This document shows, one piece after another, positions 57,206-64,000 of a DNA stretch of 64,000 nucleotides (its first letter is position 1; each line of letters starts with the position of its first letter). This DNA comes from Paramesorhizobium deserti (GTDB taxonomy: Bacteria > Pseudomonadota > Alphaproteobacteria > Rhizobiales > Rhizobiaceae), in the NCBI RefSeq assembly GCF_001558695.1, contig NZ_LNTU01000012.1, forward strand, positions 62,001-126,000, given 5' to 3'. The notes beneath the pieces were generated by a model. It did not search any database. It was given only the letters and a program-made list of their open reading frames with translations, and was not told the origin of the DNA. The translations under genes were made by a program, and so were the position numbers.

Positions 57206-57736
57206 ATGTCAAACGAGCCCAGGAAACTGACCGCCAGGATCACTCATCTGGAGATGGCCGAGCGCAGCACGGTTTCCGTGCCGACGCCGATCGGCATCAG
57301 GCTGGCGATCATGCGGGCGACCGATATCCCGGTGCATTATTACCGCTATCTCTATGAGCAGGTCGGCAGGCCGCATCACTGGATGATGCGGCGAAGGCAG
57401 AGCGATGCCGAGGTTTCGGCCGTGATCAATGCCGAGACCACTGAAATCCACGTGCTCTATGCCGATGGCTGTCCGGCGGGCTTTGCTGAAATCGACCTCG
57501 CCCGGATGCCGGAAGAGGCGGAAATCCTCTATTTCGGCTTGGTGCCGGATTTCCAGGGGCGAGGGCTTGGCAGCTTCTTCCTCTCCGAGGCGATTGCCGC
57601 CGCCTGGTCGCACGGGCCGCAGAAGGTGACGATCCACACCAATTCGCTCGACAATCCGCGCGCGCTCCAGCTCTACCAGAAGATGGGCTTCACACCTGTC
57701 GGCTGGTCGGAGGAGGAGGTTGAGGTCTGGGATTAA
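57206..57736 (+). CDS. GNAT-family N-acetyltransferase
   Basis: The 176-residue protein has the acetyl-CoA binding signature ILYFGLVPDFQGRGLGSFFL (Q/RxxGxG/A, near residues 111-130) and NPRALQLYQKMGFTPVGW near the C-terminus. The acceptor is unknown. It starts two bases after the sseA stop. The frame ends 106 bases before the ParD-like gene. Confidence 0.9.
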   Translation: MSNEPRKLTARITHLEMAERSTVSVPTPIGIRLAIMRATDIPVHYYRYLYEQVGRPHHWMMRRRQSDAEVSAVINAETTEIHVLYADGCPAGFAEIDLARMPEEAEILYFGLVPDFQGRGLGSFFLSEAIAAAWSHGPQKVTIHTNSLDNPRALQLYQKMGFTPVGWSEEEVEVWD

Positions 57737-57790
57737 GCACCTGACCCGCCAGGGCAAGCGCGTGCTTTCTGATACTGCCCTTGGCTTTCT

Positions 57791-57832
57791 CATATATGGC
57801 CTATATACGTTCCATATACGAACTATATATGG
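57791..57832 (+). promoter_or_regulatory. array of four TATAT(A/G)(C/T)G-like boxes before the ParD-like gene
   Basis: CATATATGG, CTATATACG, CCATATACG and CTATATATGG follow one another at about one helical turn (10-12 bases). The array ends about 10 bases before the start codon. Ribbon-helix-helix antitoxins such as ParD usually bind repeats of this type and repress their own operon. Confidence 0.6.
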
Positions 57833-57842
57833 AGCCCCCTCG

Positions 57843-58055
57843 ATGGGTATCGTGAACATAGATGATGATCTGCACGATCAGCTACGCAGGGCGAGCAAGG
57901 TGTCGTGTCGTTCGATCAACGCGCAGGCTGTCTACTGGATCAAGATCGGCATGCTGTGCGAGACCAATCCGACACTCAGCTTCGCCGAGATCATCGAGCG
58001 TGAGCTTAGTTCCGCAGGCGTTTTGGCTCAGCCACTGGCGTTAAGCGAAGCATGA
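57843..58055 (+). CDS. ParD-like antitoxin-type protein
   Basis: The 70-residue protein is of the ParD-like (ribbon-helix-helix) family: MGIVNIDDDLHDQLRRASKV (strand and helix 1), then SCRSINAQAVYWIKIGMLCE (helix 2), and a tail with FAEIIERELSSAG. It likely binds DNA as a dimer at the repeats just upstream. Its last codons overlap the start of the following map gene (ATGA), so the two are expressed together. No ParE toxin is present. Confidence 0.82.
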   Translation: MGIVNIDDDLHDQLRRASKVSCRSINAQAVYWIKIGMLCETNPTLSFAEIIERELSSAGVLAQPLALSEA

Positions 58056-58849
58056 CGAAGCAACCTCGGGAATTGGCGCTGCTGGCCGAATCCGGCCGGC
58101 TGCTGGCGTCCGTATTCGGGCTGCTGGATCGAACCTCGCTCGTGGGTATGTCGACACTTCAAGTCAATGACATGATCGAGCATTTCATCGTTCACGATCT
58201 CCAGGCTCGACCCGCGAGCAAGGGCCAGTACGGCTATGGTTTTGTATTGAATTCTTCGGTGAACGATGTGGTCTGCCACGGCATTCCATCGCAATCGGAC
58301 GTGCTTCAGAACGGCGACATCGTCAATTTCGACATTACGCTTGAGAAGAACGGCTATATCGCGGATTCCAGCAAGACTTATCTGGTTGGCGAGGTGAATC
58401 CAGCCGCCAGGAGACTGGTCCAGACCACCTATGAAGCCATGTGGATGGGCATCCGGGCGGTTCGCCCGGGCGCGCGGCTCGGAGATATCGGCTGGGCAAT
58501 CGAACGGCATGCCAAGCGAAACGGCTATTCCGTGGTGCGTGAATATTGCGGTCACGGCATTGGCCGGGAGATGCATGAGGAACCACAGGTTCTGCACTTC
58601 GGAAAGCCGGGAACGGGCCTCGTCCTTCGTGAGGGCATGGTCTTCACGATCGAACCGATGCTCAATCGAGGCCGGCGGAATGTGAAAACCGAGGCTGACG
58701 GCTGGACCGTTGTGACGAAAGACGGGTCGCTTTCCGCACAGTTCGAGCACACCGTTGCCGTTACGGTTTCCGGCGTGTCGGTTCTGACGTTGCGTCCTGA
58801 CGAAACAGCCTCGGAGCCAAATAAGCGGCTTGCCGCTGCGGTTGGTTGA
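58052..58849 (+). CDS. map: type I methionine aminopeptidase
   Basis: The 265-residue enzyme removes N-terminal methionine. All five metal ligands of the pita-bread fold are present: two Asp in GDIVNFDITLEKNGYIADSS, His in GHGIGREMHEEPQV, Glu in MVFTIEPMLN, and Glu in QFEHTVAVTV. The N-terminal His appears in DVVCHGIPS. It is translationally coupled to a ParD-like antitoxin, unlike the housekeeping map, so it is probably a second, accessory copy. Confidence 0.93.
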   Translation: MTKQPRELALLAESGRLLASVFGLLDRTSLVGMSTLQVNDMIEHFIVHDLQARPASKGQYGYGFVLNSSVNDVVCHGIPSQSDVLQNGDIVNFDITLEKNGYIADSSKTYLVGEVNPAARRLVQTTYEAMWMGIRAVRPGARLGDIGWAIERHAKRNGYSVVREYCGHGIGREMHEEPQVLHFGKPGTGLVLREGMVFTIEPMLNRGRRNVKTEADGWTVVTKDGSLSAQFEHTVAVTVSGVSVLTLRPDETASEPNKRLAAAVG

Positions 58850-58915
58850 AACCGACGGCGGCGCGAGGCGGCGGCGGCGCCGTCATCTTCCGGCTCTCTA
58901 TGACCCCTGTCCGGG

Positions 58916-59713
58916 TTATCTCCCAGGCAAGTCACGCTCGTTGGCGGCGGCCAGCCGCGTATGCAGAGGCGTGACCGTGGCGGACTGATCGCTTTCGTCG
59001 AAGACCACGCAATTGCGCCCGCGCTGCTTGGCCTGGTAGAGGCATTTATCCGCCTTGCTCAGCACCTGCGAGTTCGATTCATGCTTGGGCGCCATGGCGC
59101 CGCCGATGCTGATGGTCAGCGGGTGTATCTGGTTCGCCGCCGTATAGAAGGACGTGTTCTCCACCTCGGTGCGTATCCGCTCCGCCAGGCGCGACGCGGT
59201 TTCGGGTGATGCGCAGGGCAGAAAGATGCTGAACTCCTCTCCGCCGATCCGGCCGACGATGTCCCCCTTGCGGGTAACGTTCTGCAGCGCGAATGCGATG
59301 ATCTTGAGCGCGCGGTCGCCGATCGCGTGGCCGTAGGTATCGTTGATGCTCTTGAAATGATCGGCGTCGATGACGAGGACCGCGCCAGTCTCGATCCGCG
59401 AGCGGCTGATCTTCATCGCGTCGAAGAAGGAGCCCCGGTTGAGCAGGCCCGTCATGTGGTCAATGCGGGACTTCGCCTGCAATTGCTGATGCGCCAGCTT
59501 CAATTCCTGCAGCGCCGCCTTCAGCTTGTGGTTCTGCAGATAGGTGTAAAGCGCATTGGGAAAGGCGGTGACGGCGGGAAGGGTGGCCGTCATAATGAGC
59601 GGAAAGGCGGTGATCTCGGCGCCCATCCACCACAGCACGGCACAGCAAACCAGCTCACAAAAGACAATGACGGCCAAGGTCGTCAAAAATGCCTTCAGCA
59701 AAGCGGTTCTCAT
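58916..59713 (-). CDS. membrane diguanylate cyclase (GGDEF)
   Basis: The 265-residue protein has two N-terminal hydrophobic spans (FLTTLAVIVFCELVCCAVLW; FPLIMTATLPAVTAF) and a coiled-coil linker. A GGDEF domain with the intact active site, GDIVGRIGGEEFSIF (GGEEF near residue 159), occupies about 87-250. DADHFKSINDTYGHAIGDRA is the conserved substrate region. It makes c-di-GMP. It is convergent with map. Confidence 0.92.
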   Translation of the reverse strand: MRTALLKAFLTTLAVIVFCELVCCAVLWWMGAEITAFPLIMTATLPAVTAFPNALYTYLQNHKLKAALQELKLAHQQLQAKSRIDHMTGLLNRGSFFDAMKISRSRIETGAVLVIDADHFKSINDTYGHAIGDRALKIIAFALQNVTRKGDIVGRIGGEEFSIFLPCASPETASRLAERIRTEVENTSFYTAANQIHPLTISIGGAMAPKHESNSQVLSKADKCLYQAKQRGRNCVVFDESDQSATVTPLHTRLAAANERDLPGR

Positions 59714-59970
59714 GCTTCCTCACCCCCGAATTTTCAATGCGGGGGTGATATAGGAGCCCTTGGGTGAACCCTCCATGAACGAGAAATAAACAGTTTGTTC
59801 AGCGCGTGTTAAAAACGGTGACTGGCTAAAGTCTCGGCATGTTCAAATTTTAGGCAATATGCGGGAGCGGCGCATAATAAACCGACATGCTGCCGCGGCT
59901 TACCGCGCATCCTGCGGCGTCGGTCGCCAAAGGCCTTGGAAAACAAGCACAAGCGGTCCTCCCACGGCTT

Positions 59971-59986
59971 TGGCACGACAGTTGCT
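59971..59986 (+). promoter_or_regulatory. sigma-54 promoter of the urt operon
   Basis: TGGCACGACAGTTGCT is a near-perfect match to the -24/-12 consensus TGGCAC-N5-TTGCW, 42 bases before the urtA ATG. This fits control by RpoN and NtrC, as is usual for urea uptake under nitrogen limitation. The 314-base gap between the GGDEF gene and urtA holds nothing else I can name; no clear NtrC box is seen. Confidence 0.8.
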
Positions 59987-60027
59987 TTGACAACTGACGT
60001 CCAAACAAACCACTGGAGATGGAAAAC

Positions 60028-61338
60028 ATGAGGGGCATGACCGCACGTTTCACGAAATCCCTGGCGGCTGCCGCCATAGCGTCCGGCCTTGCCTGGCCGT
60101 CGCTGGCGCAAGCCGAGGGCGACACGATCAAGATCGGCATCCTGCATTCGCTTTCCGGCACCATGGCGATTTCCGAGACGACGCTGAAGGACGCCATGCT
60201 GATGCTCATCGACGAGCAGAACAAGAAGGGCGGCGTGCTCGGCAAGAAGCTCGAAGCGGTCGTCGTCGATCCGGCTTCGGACTGGCCGCTTTTTGCAGAA
60301 AAGGCCCGCGACCTGATTTCCAAGGACAAGGTGGCGGCGGTGTTCGGCTGCTGGACCTCCGTGTCGCGCAAATCGGTGCTGCCGGTCTTCGAGGAACTTG
60401 ACAATATCCTTTTCTACCCCGTGCAATATGAGGGCGAGGAAAGCCAGCGCAACGTCTTCTACACGGGTGCCGCGCCGAACCAGCAGGCCATTCCCGCCGT
60501 CGATTATCTGATGAGCGAGGAGGGCGGTTCGGTGAAGCGCTGGGTGCTCGCCGGTACCGACTACGTCTATCCCCAGACCACCAACAAGATTCTCGAGGCC
60601 TATTTGAAATCCAAGGGCGTGGCCGACGAGGACATCATGATCAACTACACGCCATTCGGTCATTCCGATTGGCAGACGATCGTCACCGACATCAAGAATT
60701 TCGGCTCGGCCGGCAAGAAAACCGCCGTTGTGTCGACCATCAACGGTGACGCCAACGTTCCTTTCTACAAGGAACTGGCGAACCAGGGCATCAAGGCTGA
60801 GGATATCCCCGTCATCGCCTTCTCGGTGGGTGAGGAAGAACTTGCAGGCCTCGATACCGGCCCGCTCGTCGGCCATCTTGCGGCATGGAACTATTTCCAG
60901 TCCGTCGATACCGATGCCAATGCCGAGTTCATCGAGACATGGCGCGCTTTCACCAAGAACGACAAGCGGGTGACCAACGACCCGATGGAAGCCCATTACA
61001 TCGGCTTCAACATGTGGGTAAAGGCGGTGGAGAAGGCCGGCACGACCGAGCCCGACCAGGTGATCGACGCCATGATCGGCGTCTCTGTGCCGAACCTTTC
61101 CGGCGGCTATTCCGCGATGATGCCGAACCATCACATCACCAAGCCGGTGCTGATCGGCGAGATCCAGGAAGACGGGCAGTTCGAAACCGTCTGGCAGACA
61201 CCGGGCCTCGTGCCGGGTGACGAATGGTCCGATTACCTGCCGGAATCCAAGGATCTGATCGCCGATTGGCGCGCGCCGATGTCCTGCGGCAATTTCAATG
61301 TCGCAACCGGCAAGTGCGGCGGCAAGGGCATCAACTAA
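60028..61338 (+). CDS. urtA: urea ABC transporter, substrate-binding protein
   Basis: The 436-residue periplasmic urea-binding protein has a signal peptide ending PSLAQA before EGDTIKIGILHSLSGTMAIS. GCWTSVSRKSVLPVFEELDN and LFYPVQYEGEESQRNVFYTG are characteristic of UrtA. ATG 60028 is chosen because GGAG lies at the correct distance; the ATG at 60019 is too close. It heads urtA-urtB-urtC. Confidence 0.96.
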   Translation: MRGMTARFTKSLAAAAIASGLAWPSLAQAEGDTIKIGILHSLSGTMAISETTLKDAMLMLIDEQNKKGGVLGKKLEAVVVDPASDWPLFAEKARDLISKDKVAAVFGCWTSVSRKSVLPVFEELDNILFYPVQYEGEESQRNVFYTGAAPNQQAIPAVDYLMSEEGGSVKRWVLAGTDYVYPQTTNKILEAYLKSKGVADEDIMINYTPFGHSDWQTIVTDIKNFGSAGKKTAVVSTINGDANVPFYKELANQGIKAEDIPVIAFSVGEEELAGLDTGPLVGHLAAWNYFQSVDTDANAEFIETWRAFTKNDKRVTNDPMEAHYIGFNMWVKAVEKAGTTEPDQVIDAMIGVSVPNLSGGYSAMMPNHHITKPVLIGEIQEDGQFETVWQTPGLVPGDEWSDYLPESKDLIADWRAPMSCGNFNVATGKCGGKGIN

Positions 61339-61347
61339 GGCTGGCTG

Positions 61348-61378
61348 GCCCTCTCGCCGTCCGTAACGGTGAGAGGGC
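61348..61378 (+). terminator. hairpin between urtA and urtB
   Basis: The 13-bp stem GCCCTCTCGCCGT/ACGGTGAGAGGGC (one mismatch), loop CCGTA, has no T-run. It probably stabilises the urtA message so that the binding protein is made in excess, rather than ending transcription fully. Confidence 0.6.
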
Positions 61379-61428
61379 GATCTTCTGGTCGTCATGCATA
61401 TAACCATCCAGCTCGAAAAGGCTGATTG

Positions 61429-63045
61429 ATGCCCGTTTTTCGAATTCTTCGCCTGATGTTCCTTCTGATCGCGGTTATGGCCACGCCGGCGCGGGCCGAT
61501 GACGCGGTGCTCAAGGTGCTGCTCAACGGCTTGGCCGATGCCAATAGTTTCGCGGCCATCGAGAAGACCGTGGCCGAGATCGCGGCGACGGGCGATCCCA
61601 ACGCGGAACGGGCGCTCGACGCGCTGTCGTCGGGCGACCTCTATGTTCGTAAGGCGGACAAGGCTGTCTTCATCGGCAAGAGGAAGGGCGGCGGCTATCT
61701 CCTGTCGGATCCGCTGACCGGCGAGGACGCCGGCGAGGCCAAACGGGCCGAGGTCGAGAAGATCAAGGTGAACAACACGCTGCGCCGGGTGGTGCGCGAT
61801 GCGATCGGCGGGCTGACGCTTGCCTCTTCCGATCCGCGCGCGCGGCTGAGCGCCGCCGAAACCATCTTCAAATCCGGCGATCCGGACGCCATTCCGGCAC
61901 TCGACGCGGCAATCGCGCGGGAAACCGATGCGAATGTCAAAGAGCGGCTGACGGAGGCGCGTGCCTCGGCGGTGCTCAAATCCGATGCGCCCGTGGCGGA
62001 AAAGACGGCTGCCCTGGAAACCATCGCCGCGCGCGGCGACCGCGATGCGCTATCGCTCATCAAATCCTATGAGGCCGGCGCGCAGGGTGAGCTGAAAGAC
62101 GCCGCCGCGGCCGCAATCGCCAAAATCGAGCAGACGCTGGCGCTCTGGGCTGCGGGACAGAACGTCTGGTACGGGATTTCGCTCGGCTCGGTGCTGCTTC
62201 TGGCGGCAGTCGGTTTGGCGATCACCTTCGGCGTGATGGGTGTCATCAACATGGCGCATGGCGAAATGGTGATGATCGGCGCCTACACCACCTTCGTAGT
62301 GCAGGACCTGATCCGCCAATACAGCCCCGATCTGTTCGACTGGTCGCTGCCCATTGCCCTGCCGCTCGCTTTCCTGGTTTCGGCAGCCGTTGGCCTCGTC
62401 ATTGAGCGCGGCATCATCCGCTTCCTCTATGGGCGGCCGCTGGAAACGCTGCTGGCGACCTGGGGCGTGTCGCTGGTGCTGCAGCAGGCGGTGCGCAGCA
62501 TCTTCGGCCCGACCAATCGCGAGGTAGGTAATCCGTCCTGGATGTCGGGCGCGTTCCAACTCGGCGAACTGACGATCACCTGGAACAGGCTGTGGATCGT
62601 CGTTTTCGCACTGGTTGTCTTCACCCTGCTTCTTTACGCGCTGAACCGGACTTCGCTCGGCTTGCAGATGCGGGCGGTGACGCAGAACCGGCGCATGGCC
62701 TCGTCTATGGGCATCCGCACGCCATGGGTGGATGCCATGACGTTCGCGCTCGGCTCCGGCATTGCCGGCGTTGCCGGCGTGGCGCTGTCGCAGATCGACA
62801 ATGTGTCGCCCAATCTCGGGCAGGGCTATATCATCGACAGTTTCATGGTGGTGGTGTTCGGTGGCGTCGGCAATCTCTGGGGCACGCTGGTCGGCGCTTT
62901 CACACTCGGCGTGCTCAACAAGTTCCTCGAGCCCTATGCGGGCGCGGTGCTGGGCAAGATCGCCGTCCTGATCCTCATCATCCTGTTCATCCAGAAGCGG
63001 CCGCGCGGGCTGTTCGCGCTTAGGGGAAGGGCGGTGGAAGCATGA
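61429..63045 (+). CDS. urtB: urea ABC transporter permease UrtB
   Basis: The 538-residue membrane protein has a signal-like N-terminus (MPVFRILRLMFLLIAVMATP then ARA). A helical periplasmic domain follows (about 25-245, HEAT-like, with LDALSSGDLYVRKADKAVFI). A LivH-type permease core comes after (FGVMGVINMAHGEMVMIGAY; VVVFGGVGNLWGTLVGAFTL). This long N-terminal extension is typical of UrtB. It overlaps urtC by four bases. Confidence 0.95.
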   Translation: MPVFRILRLMFLLIAVMATPARADDAVLKVLLNGLADANSFAAIEKTVAEIAATGDPNAERALDALSSGDLYVRKADKAVFIGKRKGGGYLLSDPLTGEDAGEAKRAEVEKIKVNNTLRRVVRDAIGGLTLASSDPRARLSAAETIFKSGDPDAIPALDAAIARETDANVKERLTEARASAVLKSDAPVAEKTAALETIAARGDRDALSLIKSYEAGAQGELKDAAAAAIAKIEQTLALWAAGQNVWYGISLGSVLLLAAVGLAITFGVMGVINMAHGEMVMIGAYTTFVVQDLIRQYSPDLFDWSLPIALPLAFLVSAAVGLVIERGIIRFLYGRPLETLLATWGVSLVLQQAVRSIFGPTNREVGNPSWMSGAFQLGELTITWNRLWIVVFALVVFTLLLYALNRTSLGLQMRAVTQNRRMASSMGIRTPWVDAMTFALGSGIAGVAGVALSQIDNVSPNLGQGYIIDSFMVVVFGGVGNLWGTLVGAFTLGVLNKFLEPYAGAVLGKIAVLILIILFIQKRPRGLFALRGRAVEA

Positions 63046-64000
63046 TCACCCATTTTCTGGCAGGCGGTCTAGAGCGCCGTATCAATATCGTGCTGGCACT
63101 TCTCATCGCCGCAGCCATAGTGGTGCCGGTGCTGCATCTTATGGTTCCGCCGTCGAGCCCGCTGCATATGCCGACCTATGCGGTGGCGCTGACGGGAAAA
63201 TATCTCACCTATGCGCTGCTGGCGCTGGCGCTCGATCTGGTGTGGGGCTTCTGCGGTATCCTCTCGCTTGGCCATGCCGCCTTCTTCGCGCTCGGCGGTT
63301 ATGCTATGGGCATGTATCTCATGCGCCAGATCGGGGCGCGCGGCGTCTATGGCAATCCGGACCTGCCGGATTTCATGGTCTTCCTCAACTGGAAGGAACT
63401 GCCGTGGTTCTGGTATGGTTTCGACCATTTCTGGTTCGCCATGCTGATGGTCATGGCGGTGCCGGGGCTGCTCGCCTTCATCTTCGGCTGGTTCGCCTTC
63501 CGCTCGCGCGTCACGGGCGTCTATCTCTCGATCATCACCCAGGCGCTGACCTATGCGCTGATGCTCGCTTTCTTCCGCAACAATATGGGCTTCGGCGGCA
63601 ATAACGGCCTCACCGACTTCAAGGATATCCTTGGCTTCAACATCCAGGCGGATACGACGCGCTCGGTGCTCTTTGCCGCAAGCGCTCTGGCGCTGGCGCT
63701 CGGCGTTCTCGTCACCTCGGCGCTGGTTCGCTCCAAATATGGCAAGCTCCTGATCGCGGCGCGCGATGCGGAAAGCCGGATGCGTTTTCTCGGCTACAGG
63801 CCGGAGAATATCAAGCTCTTCGCCTTTACGCTTTCCGCCATCATGGCCGGCATTGCAGGCGCGCTCTATGTGCCGCAGGTCGGCATCATCAATCCCGGCG
63901 AGTTCGCGCCCGCCAATTCCATCGAAGTGGTGGTGTGGACGGCCGTGGGCGGTCGCGGCACCATTATCGGCCCGATCATCGGCGCGCTTCTCGTCAATGG
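63042..64000 (+). CDS. urtC: urea ABC transporter permease UrtC (3' end outside window)
   Basis: The first 319 residues of a LivM-type permease are present (ALLALALDLVWGFCGILSLG followed by HAAFFALGG; YLSIITQALTYALMLAFFRN; VVVWTAVGGRGTIIGPIIGA). The gene runs off the window without a stop codon. It starts with ATGA overlapping urtB. It is partner to UrtB in the inner membrane. urtD and urtE, the ATPases, would be expected beyond the end. Confidence 0.95.
   Translation, partial: MITHFLAGGLERRINIVLALLIAAAIVVPVLHLMVPPSSPLHMPTYAVALTGKYLTYALLALALDLVWGFCGILSLGHAAFFALGGYAMGMYLMRQIGARGVYGNPDLPDFMVFLNWKELPWFWYGFDHFWFAMLMVMAVPGLLAFIFGWFAFRSRVTGVYLSIITQALTYALMLAFFRNNMGFGGNNGLTDFKDILGFNIQADTTRSVLFAASALALALGVLVTSALVRSKYGKLLIAARDAESRMRFLGYRPENIKLFAFTLSAIMAGIAGALYVPQVGIINPGEFAPANSIEVVVWTAVGGRGTIIGPIIGALLVN

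Noticed and set aside
59809..61407. 532-codon frame antisense to urtA
   Set aside because: Shadow of urtA; it would also cross the sigma-54 promoter.

Overview
The window is a piece of chromosome from an alphaproteobacterium of the order Hyphomicrobiales (Rhizobiales), most likely near the Brucellaceae/Phyllobacteriaceae/Rhizobiaceae. The evidence is the high-GC coding style, the core order tolC - popZ - valS - exoR ... argS - SPOR - nagZ - scpAB - tatABC - serS - surE - pcm - nlpD, an ExoR-type Sel1 protein, a PopZ-type polar organiser and mosaic palindromic intergenic repeats typical of rhizobia. The genus cannot be fixed from the sequence alone.

1-29.7 kb is conserved housekeeping: tRNA-Cys, an isoaspartyl methyltransferase-like protein, TolC, PopZ, ValRS, a FadL-type porin, ExoR, ExoIII, ErpA, a dGTPase, ArgRS, a large SPOR cell-envelope protein, NagZ, the condensin partners ScpA/ScpB, the Tat translocase, SerRS, SurE with a second Pcm, an NlpD-like LysM protein, a universal stress protein, a CinA-type protein, WrbA and a pentapeptide-repeat protein.

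29.8-48.8 kb is accessory and holds the main discovery. A canonical tRNA-Leu(UAA) gene is cut in two exactly in its 7-nt anticodon loop. Its 5' half lies at 48780-48818 and its 3' half at 31311-31363 (minus strand), and the core TTTTAAG is duplicated at both joints. Between them sits a 17.4-kb integrated island. Its integrase (31542) survives only as an N-terminal fragment. Next to the orphan 5' half, the island carries a complete second tRNA-Leu(UAA) gene (48321-48622) interrupted in the same anticodon loop by a 216-nt group I intron. The island thus appears to have destroyed a host tRNA and brought a self-splicing replacement. The cargo is three LysR-type regulators divergent from short oxidoreductase/hydrolase operons: amidohydrolase-MFS-SDR; quinone reductase-alcohol dehydrogenase plus pirin-esterase plus isochorismatase-DoxX; and SDR-SDR. 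Truncated LysR, SDR, GAF/EAL and pirin remnants lie between them. A third, degenerate tRNA-Leu 3' end at 29781 suggests an older integration at the same place.

48.9-64 kb returns to chromosome: adenine deaminase, threonine ammonia-lyase, a DUF1697 protein, a DEAD-box RNA helicase, cysteine synthase with an AlaX editing protein and a mercaptopyruvate sulfurtransferase, an acetyltransferase, a ParD-like/methionine aminopeptidase pair behind an array of operator-like repeats, a membrane diguanylate cyclase, and the urea ABC transporter genes urtA, urtB and urtC (cut by the window end) behind a near-perfect sigma-54 promoter.
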